From Candidatus Omnitrophota bacterium (GTDB lineage Bacteria; Omnitrophota; Gorgyraeia; Duberdicusellales; 4484-171): a stretch of DNA of 6,788 nucleotides. Below, in pieces: positions 1 to 6,177 of the stretch. The notes beneath the pieces are model-generated. The model worked only from the letters and a program-made list of their open reading frames with translations, made no database searches and had not been told where the DNA came from. Position numbers and translations under genes: made by a program. The stretch lies in NCBI GenBank assembly GCA_014728785.1, contig WJKZ01000065.1:1-6788 (forward strand), given 5' to 3'. Numbering within the stretch: position 1 is the first letter of the stretch; each line of letters begins with the position of its first letter.

Positions 1-1288
1 CTATAAGCCTCTTTTCTCTTTCATCTATAGCTTCTTCTCTTTCGGTTCCAAGTATGATTTTATCTCTTGCCTTATCGAAATCTTCTGCATTTACTCTTTT
101 TTTATCCTCTCTGCCCGCTAAAAGAGCAGCTTCATTTACCAAGTTTTTTAAGTCCGCCCCGGAAAATCCTACTGTTCGGGAAGCTAAATTTTCTAAATCT
201 ACATCATCAGAAAGTGGAATCTTCTGGGTATGAATTTGAAGTATCTTTTTACGTGCGCTTTTTTTGGGCATCTCCAGTATTATTTGCCTATCAAACCTTC
301 CCGGCCGGGTTAAGGCAGGGTCAAGGACATCAGGCCTGTTGGTCGCAGCCAGAACAACTACGGATTCGTGGGGTTCAAAACCATCCATCTCAGAAAGTAT
401 CTGATTGAGTGTCTGTTCTCTTTCATCATGTCCTCCTCCCAAGCCTGCTCCGCGTGTTCTCCCGATTGAATCTATCTCATCGATAAAAATTATTGCCGGG
501 GCGGTTTTCTTCGCCTGTTTAAATAAATTTCTTACCCGTGAGGCTCCTACTCCTACAAATAACTCTATAAACTCCGAGCCGCTTATTATATAAAAGGGGA
601 TATTGGCCTCGCCGGCTGTAGCTTTTGCCAGGAGTGTTTTTCCGCAACCGGGAGGTCCCAGCAAAAGAACCCCTTTGGGAATAGTCGCTCCCAGCTCTAT
701 GAATTTTTTTGGGTTCTTTAAATATTCAATAATTTCTTCCAGGTTCTTTTTGGTCTTCTCAAGCCCCGCCACGTCCTTATAGGTAACTCTGTTTTTTTCG
801 GGTTTATACAACCTTGCACCGGACTGCCCGCTTCCAAAAAAACCGGCCGGACCCTTACCCTTCATTTTTCCCTGCATTTTCTTTCCGGCGTAACTGAAAT
901 AGCCGATAATCAACACCCAGGGCAAAAGGATTATCAAAAGATACCACAACCAGCTATTATTACTTTCTACCGCCGTCACTGCCACATTCTGCTCAGCGAG
1001 CAGCTCACCTAAATCTTCGTCGGATAAGGCGTTAGGCTTTACGGTAGTAAAATAAGAATAAGGCGTATCTTTTCCAGGCGGCATATAATCACTTTTGAAT
1101 TCACCGTCAATGCGGTTCGCCCGGAAAGTAATATTTTTTACATTCCCTGTCTTAAGTTGATTCTTGAATTTAGTATAAGAGATATCAAGACGATTAGCTG
1201 GATAAGCGCCCATAAACAGGTAATAAATCAAAGCTGCTATTGTCAAAACCCACAACAGCCCTCTCGTATTTAGAGACTTGCCTTTCAT
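1..1288 (-). CDS. ftsH: ATP-dependent zinc metalloprotease FtsH, N-terminal 429 residues (3' end outside window)
   Basis: Membrane-anchored AAA+ protease that unfolds and degrades damaged membrane proteins and short-lived regulators. Seen in the translation: transmembrane helix 1 at about residues 10-26, a periplasmic domain of about 80 residues, helix 2 at about 112-130, then the AAA+ module. The module has Walker A GPPGCGKT (211-218), pore motif FVG (244-246), Walker B IIFIDEID (266-273), [13 protein letters not shown], sensor-1 N317, arginine fingers R328 and R331 in the TRPGRFD box, and GFSGADL (374-380). The frame is open to the left edge and ends at the linker just before the expected HExxH zinc site, so the M41 protease domain is not visible. 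The ATG is the only reasonable start because TAA lies three codons upstream. A GGGAG at 1305-1309 is 16 nt away, a poor spacing. The Cys in Walker A is unusual, since FtsH normally has Thr there. It lies 24 nt after acyP and is probably cotranscribed with it. Confidence 0.97.
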   Translation of the reverse strand, partial: MKGKSLNTRGLLWVLTIAALIYYLFMGAYPANRLDISYTKFKNQLKTGNVKNITFRANRIDGEFKSDYMPPGKDTPYSYFTTVKPNALSDEDLGELLAEQNVAVTAVESNNSWLWYLLIILLPWVLIIGYFSYAGKKMQGKMKGKGPAGFFGSGQSGARLYKPEKNRVTYKDVAGLEKTKKNLEEIIEYLKNPKKFIELGATIPKGVLLLGPPGCGKTLLAKATAGEANIPFYIISGSEFIELFVGVGASRVRNLFKQAKKTAPAIIFIDEIDSIGRTRGAGLGGGHDEREQTLNQILSEMDGFEPHESVVVLAATNRPDVLDPALTRPGRFDRQIILEMPKKSARKKILQIHTQKIPLSDDVDLENLASRTVGFSGADLKNLVNEAALLAGREDKKRVNAEDFDKARDKIILGTEREEAIDEREKRLI

Positions 1289-1312
1289 TATTGATTAAAA
1301 ACTACTCCCGTC

Positions 1313-1591
1313 TTAATGTTTTATCGAAAACTCACCAACTCCGAGAGAAAACTCCAGTGGTTCCACTTCTGCGTCTTGGACTCTGGCCATAGCCGGCCCC
1401 TGCCTGCACCAATCTATCATAGCATCGACCCCGCCGGGATCACCCTCTGCTATCACCTCTACCCTACCATCGGCTCTATTTCTCACCCACCCTTTGATGG
1501 CTAAAGACCTGGCTTCCTGGAGAGCGCTGAACCTGAAACCCACTCCCTGAACTATACCTGAAATTGTAATACGTACTCTTTTCTCTTCCAT
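1313..1591 (-). CDS. acyP: acylphosphatase
   Basis: Small cytosolic enzyme that hydrolyses the carboxyl-phosphate bond of acylphosphates such as acetyl phosphate or 1,3-bisphosphoglycerate. The 92-residue length is typical of the family. The signature G-I-V-Q-G-V-G-F-R-F (12-21) carries the phosphate-binding loop with catalytic Arg20. The second signature, GWVRNRADGRVEV (34-46), carries the catalytic Asn38. The start is supported by a GAGGAG Shine-Dalgarno about 6-7 nt upstream and by a well-placed promoter (1623-1651). It is the first gene of a probable two-gene unit with ftsH, 24 nt downstream. Whether the pairing with ftsH means anything functionally is unknown; acylphosphatases occur in many contexts. 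Confidence 0.96.
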   Translation of the reverse strand: MEEKRVRITISGIVQGVGFRFSALQEARSLAIKGWVRNRADGRVEVIAEGDPGGVDAMIDWCRQGPAMARVQDAEVEPLEFSLGVGEFSIKH

Positions 1592-1622
1592 TTGTAACTC
1601 CTCATTGTCAGTCTATAGTAAA

Positions 1623-1651
1623 ATTTTAAGAATTATCTTCTTATTTATCAA
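1623..1651 (-). promoter_or_regulatory. sigma70-type promoter for acyP-ftsH
   Basis: Read on the minus strand, TTGATA (1646-1651) is followed by exactly 17 nt and then TAAAAT (1623-1628), five of six matches to each consensus hexamer. Transcription would begin near 1616, giving a leader of about 25 nt that ends in the GAGGAG ribosome site of acyP. Inference from sequence only. Confidence 0.6.
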
Positions 1652-1714
1652 TTACCCGCTTCTTCTTTTCTTTGACTTATTTCTACTAACGGAATATAGT
1701 CTACAGAAAACAGG

Positions 1715-1858
1715 TGAGGAATGAGGGAAGATGACAGCTCATTGCTCTTGGCTCATAGCTGCTTGCCGCTTGAGACTTGTAGCCTGAAAGCCTGAAGCTT
1801 GTGACCAAACCGATGCCGATGCCTAATCGCAGAAGGACGAGGAAAGAAGGAAGAAGGG
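1715..1858. repeat. degenerate heptamer-periodic tandem repeats
   Basis: The spacer between pncB and the acyP promoter is built from 7-bp words. On the plus strand TGAGGAA, TGAGGGA and AGATGAC occupy 1715-1735. A run of about ten related words from 1737 to 1806 follows: GCTCATT, GCTCTTG, GCTCATA, GCTGCTT, GCCGCTT, GAGACTT, GTAGCCT, one 8-mer, then GAAGCTT. After a GATGCC doublet (1812-1823), a third block gives AGAAGGA, CGAGGAA, AGAAGGA and AGAAGGG (1831-1858). No open frame and no clear hairpin terminator were seen here. It resembles in kind the heptanucleotide repeats of cyanobacteria, but I do not claim kinship. Confidence 0.55.
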
Positions 1859-1860
1859 AA

Positions 1861-3411
1861 TTAACTTTTCTGGGAGTTAATCAGGTTTTGCTTCAAACTC
1901 CACAATTTTTCCGATAAGGAAACATGATAGATATGAGGATTCAGTAAGCGTTTTATCCCGGTATCAAGTCTTTCTATATCTTTTTCCCTGGCTTTGCGTA
2001 TATCGGCTACGGTAGGTCCTTCTTTTACTCTTTTTCCTTCCTTTAAAACGTCTATCAGCAAAGGCTCTATCCCTGATATATCTTCTTTCCTTAATAGACG
2101 CTTCATCCCCGGATTGACCGGATGATGCAACATCAGGTCATTATCCTTTATAATATCCTCACCATCTAAGCTTAGCAAATCCGCCACCGCTTTGTCGCGT
2201 TTGTCATAAATACGCCATACTTTTTTAAACCCCGGATTTATAATTTTTGCCGGGGTCTCTGAAAGCTTAATCGCCGGCTTCCATTCGCCTCCCTCTTTCA
2301 GGGCAGTCAATTTATAGACACCGTCCAAGGCGGCATCGCCGCCGGAGGTGATAAGTTTTGTACCTACCCCGTAAACCAATCTTTTAATCAGGGAGTCGGC
2401 ATCGACTCCGTATTTAGAAGATTCCTTTCTTATCTGACTCAATATCTGCCAGATAACCACCTCATCGAGCTTATTAGATAAAACAATGGAGGTATCTTTA
2501 AATCCTGCCTTGTTCAGCATCTTTGCGGCCTGGATGCTTAAATAAGCCAGGTCCCCCGAATCAAGCCTGACCCCTAAGGGCTTGTGGCCTTTAGCCTTAA
2601 GTCTTTCAAAAACTTTTATGGCGTTAGGTATTCCGCTTCCTAAGGTATCAATTGTATCTACAAGAAGCAGGCAATCGTCGGGATAAACTTCTGAATATGC
2701 CTTAAATGCAGCTAACTCCCCCGCACCCAGGGCCATAAATGCCTGAACCATACTGTGAGCATGAGTCCCTTTGGGAGGAAACCCCACAGAATAAGAGATA
2801 CCTGCATTGGAGCTGAAATCAACACCGCCTATCAAAGCGGCTCTTGCACCGCTTATGGCACCTTTTCCTTGAGCCCTTCTCATACCAAAATCTATAACCA
2901 TACCTCCTGAAGCCGCCTCTTTTATCCTTGAAGCTTTGGTAGCTATAAGAGTCTGAAAGTTGAGATGATTAAGCAGAGATGATTCTAAAATCTGAACTAT
3001 TGCCAGAGGTCCCCGGCTTGTAAGTAACGGCACATTAGGATGAACGACTCTTCCTTCAGGAATAGCTTTTAAGCTGACCGAACTAAAATCTCCTTTTCTC
3101 CCCAGCCATTTAAGAAATTCCTTCTTAAAAAGGGGTTTTTTGTTACGGCCTTTTTGTTTCTCTAAATAGGAAATTTCCTTTTCTCCGAAACGGGATTGCC
3201 CCATCCACTCAAGAAGCCAGTCTAAACCTGCATTTACACAATATCCCGCTTTTGAACCTTGAGAATCATAAGAAGGGTAGTTACGGAAGAAATAGTCGAA
3301 CTGTGCCTCTTTTTCATGTAAGCCCTTGTAATAATAAAGCTGGGCCATCGTTAACTGATACAAATCAGTAAATAAAATCCCTTCGCTTAAGGGCTTGCCG
3401 GTATTGTTCAT
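1861..3411 (-). CDS. pncB: nicotinate phosphoribosyltransferase
   Basis: Cytosolic NAD-salvage enzyme (Preiss-Handler pathway) that joins nicotinate to PRPP, with ATP hydrolysis, to give nicotinate mononucleotide. Family motifs are in order along 516 residues: [12 protein letters not shown] (13-24), [13 protein letters not shown] (151-163), DFGMRRAQG (174-182), [11 protein letters not shown] (215-225, holding the conserved catalytic-site His), [12 protein letters not shown] (249-260), GVRLDSGDL (280-288), SNKLDE (312-317) and [10 protein letters not shown] (347-356). A C-terminal extension of about 110 residues follows, as in the longer bacterial forms. The start is fixed by the family N-terminus, but the sequence before the ATG (AAACACGACT) has no Shine-Dalgarno. 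The stop of the small membrane gene is only 10 nt upstream, so translation is probably coupled to that gene and through it to the structured leader at 3608-3741. Confidence 0.97.
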   Translation of the reverse strand: MNNTGKPLSEGILFTDLYQLTMAQLYYYKGLHEKEAQFDYFFRNYPSYDSQGSKAGYCVNAGLDWLLEWMGQSRFGEKEISYLEKQKGRNKKPLFKKEFLKWLGRKGDFSSVSLKAIPEGRVVHPNVPLLTSRGPLAIVQILESSLLNHLNFQTLIATKASRIKEAASGGMVIDFGMRRAQGKGAISGARAALIGGVDFSSNAGISYSVGFPPKGTHAHSMVQAFMALGAGELAAFKAYSEVYPDDCLLLVDTIDTLGSGIPNAIKVFERLKAKGHKPLGVRLDSGDLAYLSIQAAKMLNKAGFKDTSIVLSNKLDEVVIWQILSQIRKESSKYGVDADSLIKRLVYGVGTKLITSGGDAALDGVYKLTALKEGGEWKPAIKLSETPAKIINPGFKKVWRIYDKRDKAVADLLSLDGEDIIKDNDLMLHHPVNPGMKRLLRKEDISGIEPLLIDVLKEGKRVKEGPTVADIRKAREKDIERLDTGIKRLLNPHIYHVSLSEKLWSLKQNLINSQKS

Positions 3412-3421
3412 AGTCGTGTTT

Positions 3422-3607
3422 TTATAAACGGAAGAAAAAATCTATAAAGGGGTCGTCAAATTTACGTGCATTCCTCCTGTAATAATAACCCATATACATT
3501 ACAGAAATACCCAAAAATATTAGAAAAAAAGCGACTATCAGAGAAAGTATTTGAGGAAATATCGCAATCAACAAACCCCCTGCTATAAATATAATTCCCA
3601 ACAACAT
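3422..3607 (-). CDS. small membrane protein, DUF3096-like
   Basis: 61-residue protein with two hydrophobic stretches (about residues 2-17 and 20-41) separated by a short Phe-Pro-Gln turn. A basic, aromatic tail follows: [10 protein letters not shown], then an acidic and Phe-rich end. The short length and the PQ-L-L-IVA-LIFLGI pattern recall the DUF3096 small membrane proteins; this is from memory and not a search. The start is the ATG at 3605-3607, preceded by a near-perfect AAAGGAGG (3612-3619) 4 nt away. A longer TTG-initiated reading from 3637 would run through the ribosome site and is rejected. It ends 10 nt before pncB. It could serve as a translational lead-in for pncB, or be a membrane partner in nicotinate uptake; nothing in the sequence decides. 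Confidence 0.8.
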   Translation of the reverse strand: MLLGIIFIAGGLLIAIFPQILSLIVAFFLIFLGISVMYMGYYYRRNARKFDDPFIDFFFRL

Positions 3608-3741
3608 AATACCTCCTTTATTATAAAGGGAGCACAACCGGCTACACCGGTCCGCTTAACTCCCGGACCATGCCAGCCGGCTCATCCTCGAAAAAGGATG
3701 TGTGAATGGCAGTTTTATGCTCCCTGCTTTAACCGGCACTC
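3608..3741 (-). promoter_or_regulatory. structured 5' leader with SD-sequestering alternative fold (riboswitch-like)
   Basis: Helices visible on the minus-strand RNA: P1, GGGAGCAUAA (3715-3724) with UUGUGCUCCC (3628-3637), 10 pairs with one G-U; P2, UGCCA (3707-3711) with UGGCA (3671-3675), enclosing hairpin P2a CAUCCU/AGGAUG (3695-3700 with 3683-3688); P3, GGUCCG (3664-3669) with CGGACC (3649-3654). CCGGC (3676-3680) could further pair with GCCGG (3638-3642). The 3' strand of P1 runs into CUCCCUUU, which can instead pair with the ribosome site AAAGGAG (3613-3619). P1 and SD sequestration therefore exclude each other. I could not match it to TPP, cobalamin, SAM, FMN, guanidine, THF, NAD or SRP consensus motifs as I remember them. 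Confidence 0.6.
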
Positions 3742-3772
3742 AAAAACTTTATCGATTTACCTTCGGATAAAG
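3742..3772 (-). terminator. possible weak intrinsic terminator after the HPF fusion gene
   Basis: CTTTATC (3766-3772) and GATAAAG (3747-3753) form a perfect 7-bp inverted repeat with a 12-nt loop, directly followed by TTTTT on the minus strand. The stem is AT-rich, so termination would be partial at best and read-through into the downstream leader is likely. Confidence 0.35.
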
Positions 3773-3776
3773 ACAA
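3748..3776 (-). promoter_or_regulatory. weak promoter candidate for the leader / membrane protein / pncB unit
   Basis: On the minus strand TTGTCT (3771-3776), 17 nt, then GATAAA (3748-3753): four of six matches to each hexamer. Initiation near 3741 would start the RNA at GAGUGCCGG, just before the P1 helix. It overlaps the terminator-like dyad, so at most one reading may be correct. Confidence 0.3.
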
Positions 3777-3785
3777 CGTAATATA

Positions 3786-4358
3786 TTAAATCCCGTAACT
3801 CGGCTTATCAATCAGACGGACTGTGCTCGCCTGAGGTCCCTTTTCTCCTATTTCCTCTATATAATGTACGCCGCAACCTTTAGATAAACGTTTGAAATTA
3901 TTATGAAGTACACTGTTTTTGTGAAAATAGACCTCTTCACCCCTCTCATTGCGCAAAAATCCGTAACCTTTATCTTTAAAGACCTTGGAAACATAAGCAT
4001 TTATTTTTCTCTGAGGATGACTTTTGACCTCTCCGTGCTGTTTTTCCGTTAATTCTTTTAATTGCCTCTCTGCGGCTTCAAAAGCATCATTCAAAGTCAA
4101 AGTCAGGGGATCATGAAGATTGCCTTGAGCCGGCTCTTTTCTTACTACTATCTCATGGCCGGGGGGTATATTCATAGTTATCCTTACCCGGTAGGGGCTG
4201 CCTCTCTCCTGATATTTCTGGTCTTTTTCTATCACAACCGAACAGCTTATTATGTGGTCACAAAACCTCTCCAGCTTTGAGACATGTGATTCTATCTCCT
4301 CCCGTAAGTTCGGAGAACCCTCCATGCCTCTGAAAGTTAACCTTAAAGGTACCTGCAT
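3786..4358 (-). CDS. hpf: HPF/RaiA ribosome hibernation domain fused to a cold-shock domain
   Basis: 190-residue two-domain protein. Residues 1 to about 105 match the S30AE/HPF fold: an N-terminal beta strand, a helix around RE-EIESHVSKLERF, the VRITMNIPPGHEIVVRKE strands, and the closing helix DAFEAAERQLKEL. This domain binds the decoding region of the 30S subunit and blocks mRNA and tRNA binding in resting cells. Residues about 118-186 form a cold-shock/OB domain with RNP1-like KGYGFL (130-135), RNP2-like EEVYFHKNSV (141-150) and the GEKGPQASTVR end typical of CSDs. The usual long-HPF dimerisation domain is absent and the RNA-binding domain sits in its place. The start has a strong AAGGAGGTC just upstream. 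It lies 19 nt after sixA, so the two probably form one operon. Other family members with this architecture exist, so the fusion itself is probably not new. Confidence 0.93.
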   Translation of the reverse strand: MQVPLRLTFRGMEGSPNLREEIESHVSKLERFCDHIISCSVVIEKDQKYQERGSPYRVRITMNIPPGHEIVVRKEPAQGNLHDPLTLTLNDAFEAAERQLKELTEKQHGEVKSHPQRKINAYVSKVFKDKGYGFLRNERGEEVYFHKNSVLHNNFKRLSKGCGVHYIEEIGEKGPQASTVRLIDKPSYGI

Positions 4359-4377
4359 AAGACCTCCTTCATTGCTG

Positions 4378-4833
4378 TTAGGGTAATAGAGCAGGAGTTA
4401 AAATCCATTCTACCCTCCATTTTTCCCCGTAATCAAAACAGGCTATTGCTGAGTTTGTGAATTTGATAATACCTGAATCCTCTCTTGGCGAAAGCAAGAG
4501 TGAAGCCAGCTTATCCAGAAAAGGAAGATGGCCTGCTACCATAATTTCTTTGCCTAAATTCATAATCAGTTCGGGAAAATCTTTGACCGGATCAGCCGGT
4601 TTTATATCCTCTCTTCCCTCAAGGCTCACCCCACCCAGACAATCTGCAATTATTCCGGCGCTCTCAAAAGAGCGCAGTTTCGGGCTGTGCCAGACTTTTT
4701 CTATCTTTATGTGTTTAGACTTAAGAAACCGTCCCATTGCTTGGGTATCTTCTACGCCCGCCCGGCTTAAAGGTCTCTTAGGGTCTTCTTCTTTGGATAA
4801 GCTGAGTCCGTGCTGCATTAAATACAGCTTCAT
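4378..4833 (-). CDS. sixA: SixA-type phosphohistidine phosphatase (histidine phosphatase superfamily)
   Basis: 151-residue branch-1 histidine phosphatase of SixA length, a cytosolic enzyme whose known members remove phosphate from phosphohistidine in HPt domains or PTS-related proteins. Seen: N-terminal LYLMQHG with the nucleophile His8, the RPLSRAG segment (20-26), HSPKLRSFESA (49-59) with the second phosphate-pocket Arg54, and AGHLPFLDKLASLL (100-113) with the third-motif His102. The classical RHG is QHG here, a variant I recall from many SixA homologues. The acidic residue that often follows HG is Leu. The start is preceded by overlapping AGGAGGAGG at 4837-4845. It leads a probable operon with the HPF fusion gene, tying a signalling phosphatase to a starvation-type ribosome factor. 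The physiological substrate cannot be read from the sequence. Confidence 0.9.
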   Translation of the reverse strand: MKLYLMQHGLSLSKEEDPKRPLSRAGVEDTQAMGRFLKSKHIKIEKVWHSPKLRSFESAGIIADCLGGVSLEGREDIKPADPVKDFPELIMNLGKEIMVAGHLPFLDKLASLLLSPREDSGIIKFTNSAIACFDYGEKWRVEWILTPALLP

Positions 4834-5012
4834 TTCCCTCCTCCTTTTGGGCGGTTCATCCTCCGGTTAAAAGTTCTTTTATCTTCGCACAATGCTCTGG
4901 GTTTTTGTATTGGCTAATTCGCCTTTTGCCTGACTTTATTCTACCTCCTAAAACCCGCCTGAGGAGGTTTGCGATTAAGCCTTGAGGACATATGAAGAGA
5001 AGTACAAAAAAT
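4834..5012 (-). promoter_or_regulatory. sixA leader/spacer with anti-SD-like segment and local hairpin
   Basis: This non-coding spacer holds ACCUCCU (4962-4968), which can form a 7-bp hairpin with AGGAGGU (4943-4949). The overlapping CCUCCUC (4961-4967) could alternatively pair with GAGGAGG of the sixA ribosome site (4837-4843). The internal AGGAGGU is followed by no start codon in range. No convincing promoter hexamers were found, and there is no U-run after the hairpin, so it is not a standard terminator. A switching leader is inference only. Confidence 0.35.
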
Positions 5013-5423
5013 CTATTTATCTATAAGGTCTATCTCAACAGGTGCTATACCGTCTCTCAACATATTTATTTCTTTAGCCGCGCCTTTAGATAAATCGATT
5101 ATCCTGCCTCTTACAAAAGGTCCTCTATCGGTAACAATAACTACCACGCTCTTGTCGTTGTTCAGATTAGTAACCTTTACCTTAGTACCGAAAGGAAGCC
5201 TCTTATGCGCAGCAGTCAGCTTCTCCGGATCAAAAGGCTCCCCGCTTGCAGTTTTTTTACCCTTGAGGTCTTTTCCATACCAGGAAGCTATTCCCCGCTG
5301 GGGATAAATACTAACTACATTCAAAGCCAGGATATACAATAATAATGTAAAAACAATAAGGATGAATAAGGAAGACGGCCTTCTGCTCAATACTATCTTG
5401 TTTAAAAATAAATCTAATTTCAT
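5013..5423 (-). CDS. rlpA: RlpA-like septal ring / lytic transglycosylase-type protein, membrane-anchored
   Basis: 136-residue protein with an N-terminal transmembrane anchor (about residues 18-37) and a single double-psi beta-barrel domain (about 43-134). Family landmarks are G-x-ASWYG (44-50), TASGE (58-62), TAAHKRLPFGT (70-80), V-TDRGPF (97-103) and GRIIDLSKGAA (106-116). In studied RlpA proteins the Glu of SGE, the His of AAH and the Asp of DRGP are needed for cleavage of denuded glycan strands; all three are present (E62, H73, D99). Unlike E. coli RlpA it has no lipobox cysteine and no C-terminal SPOR domain, so it is probably inner-membrane-tethered with the barrel in the periplasm. Its ATG overlaps the pcm stop in an ATGA, with no strong ribosome site, indicating translational coupling to pcm. 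Confidence 0.9.
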   Translation of the reverse strand: MKLDLFLNKIVLSRRPSSLFILIVFTLLLYILALNVVSIYPQRGIASWYGKDLKGKKTASGEPFDPEKLTAAHKRLPFGTKVKVTNLNNDKSVVVIVTDRGPFVRGRIIDLSKGAAKEINMLRDGIAPVEIDLIDK

Positions 5424-6136
5424 TTCTCTTTTCCGCCGGTCATAGGAACAAACCTGACCGGTATTATATCTTCAACCCGGACCTTGCCGTCTTTTTTGGT
5501 TACCAATTTCAACTCCTGAGATAATCTGCCGACGGGGATAACCATGCCACCCCCCTCTTTAAGCTGTTTTACTAATTCCCCGGGAATATCTTTAGGCGCA
5601 CAAGTAACTATTATAGCATCAAAAGGAGCATACTCTTCCCACCCTTTGAAACCGTCTCCATACTTTACTTTTACGTTTTTATATCCCAGGTTCTTGAGTT
5701 TACTTTTAGCTTTCTCGGCCAGCTCTTTTATAATTTCTACCGTATAAACCTTATCTGCTAATTCTGCAAGTACAGCAGCCTGGTAGCCGCTTCCGGTACC
5801 AATTTCTAATACCTTCTCATCTCCCTGTAAGTTAAGAAGTTCTGTCATCAAGGCTACAACATAAGGTTGTGATATAGTCTGGCCCTCGCCTATGGGAAGG
5901 GGGCCATCAGTATAAGCGACTGCTTTGTAATGGTCAGGTACGAATTTATGGCGCGGAACCTTACGGATTGCCTCAATCACTCTCTCATTCTTTATACCCC
6001 GCTTAATAATTTGCTTATCAACCATCTCCTTTCTCATAACAGAGTAACTCCTTTCCGGAAATACCGGCATTGAGATACCGATTAATAAAATAAAACCTAA
6101 CAGCAGGGTTCTTTCCAAAAAATTATCACGGCCCAT
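5420..6136 (-). CDS. pcm: protein-L-isoaspartate O-methyltransferase with hydrophobic N-terminal segment
   Basis: SAM-dependent enzyme that methylates isoaspartyl residues in aged proteins so they can revert to aspartate. Core motifs: PRHKFVP (61-67), LPIGEGQTISQP (80-91), SAM-binding motif I VLEIGTGSGYQ (109-119), DAIIVTCAP (173-181), and RFVPM near the C-terminus (228-232). The family core begins around residue 34-38 (MRKEMVDKQI). Ahead of it lie about 33 extra residues with basic or polar ends and a hydrophobic run (11-26) resembling a signal peptide or anchor without an obvious A-x-A cleavage site. The long start has AAAGG 5 nt upstream of the ATG. An internal ATG at residue 34 (6035-6037) has a stronger GGAAAGGAG 10 nt upstream, so a cytosolic short form is also possible. 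It lies 41 nt after the transporter and overlaps rlpA by 4 nt. Confidence 0.95.
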   Translation of the reverse strand: MGRDNFLERTLLLGFILLIGISMPVFPERSYSVMRKEMVDKQIIKRGIKNERVIEAIRKVPRHKFVPDHYKAVAYTDGPLPIGEGQTISQPYVVALMTELLNLQGDEKVLEIGTGSGYQAAVLAELADKVYTVEIIKELAEKAKSKLKNLGYKNVKVKYGDGFKGWEEYAPFDAIIVTCAPKDIPGELVKQLKEGGGMVIPVGRLSQELKLVTKKDGKVRVEDIIPVRFVPMTGGKEK

Positions 6137-6147
6137 AAAAACCTTTA

Positions 6148-6168
6148 AGAAATTTTAACACAATTTCT
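6148..6168. repeat. 7-bp perfect dyad between transporter and pcm
   Basis: On the minus strand AGAAATT (6162-6168) and AATTTCT (6148-6154) are separated by 7 nt. It is AT-rich and lies just upstream of the pcm ribosome site (AAAGG, 6142-6146). No U-run follows, so a terminator is unlikely. It could be an operator or simply chance in AT-rich DNA. Confidence 0.3.
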
Positions 6169-6177
6169 GATAAATTT

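Noticed and set aside
67..593. Plus-strand open frames of 113 and 62 codons
   Set aside because: They lie antisense inside the AAA+ domain of ftsH, show no family motifs and have no ribosome sites.
3620..3625. Perfect TATAAT on the minus strand before the small membrane gene
   Set aside because: A start site about 7 nt downstream would fall inside the ribosome site, and no -35 hexamer lies 16-18 nt upstream. The string is better explained as the loop region of the SD-sequestering hairpin.
3628..3724. SRP (4.5S) RNA or cobalamin riboswitch as identity of the 97-nt module
   Set aside because: GGUCCGGGAG and GGUUAAAGCAGGGA look vaguely similar, but the SRP GGAAG-AGCAGCC core and the cobalamin GCAACUG-type box are absent, and the fold is branched rather than a single long hairpin.
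3551..3781. 76-codon plus-strand frame over the structured leader
   Set aside because: It runs antisense to the small membrane gene and the leader; no ribosome site or recognisable protein pattern.
4830..4859. 9-codon minus-strand ORF (MNRPKGGGK) whose TGA overlaps the sixA ATG
   Set aside because: Its GGAGG abuts the ATG with zero spacing, and the codons are simply the sixA ribosome site; chance is more likely than a leader peptide.
4457..4870. 137-codon plus-strand frame
   Set aside because: Shadow of sixA on the opposite strand; the composition is that of reverse-complemented coding DNA and no recognisable domain is present.
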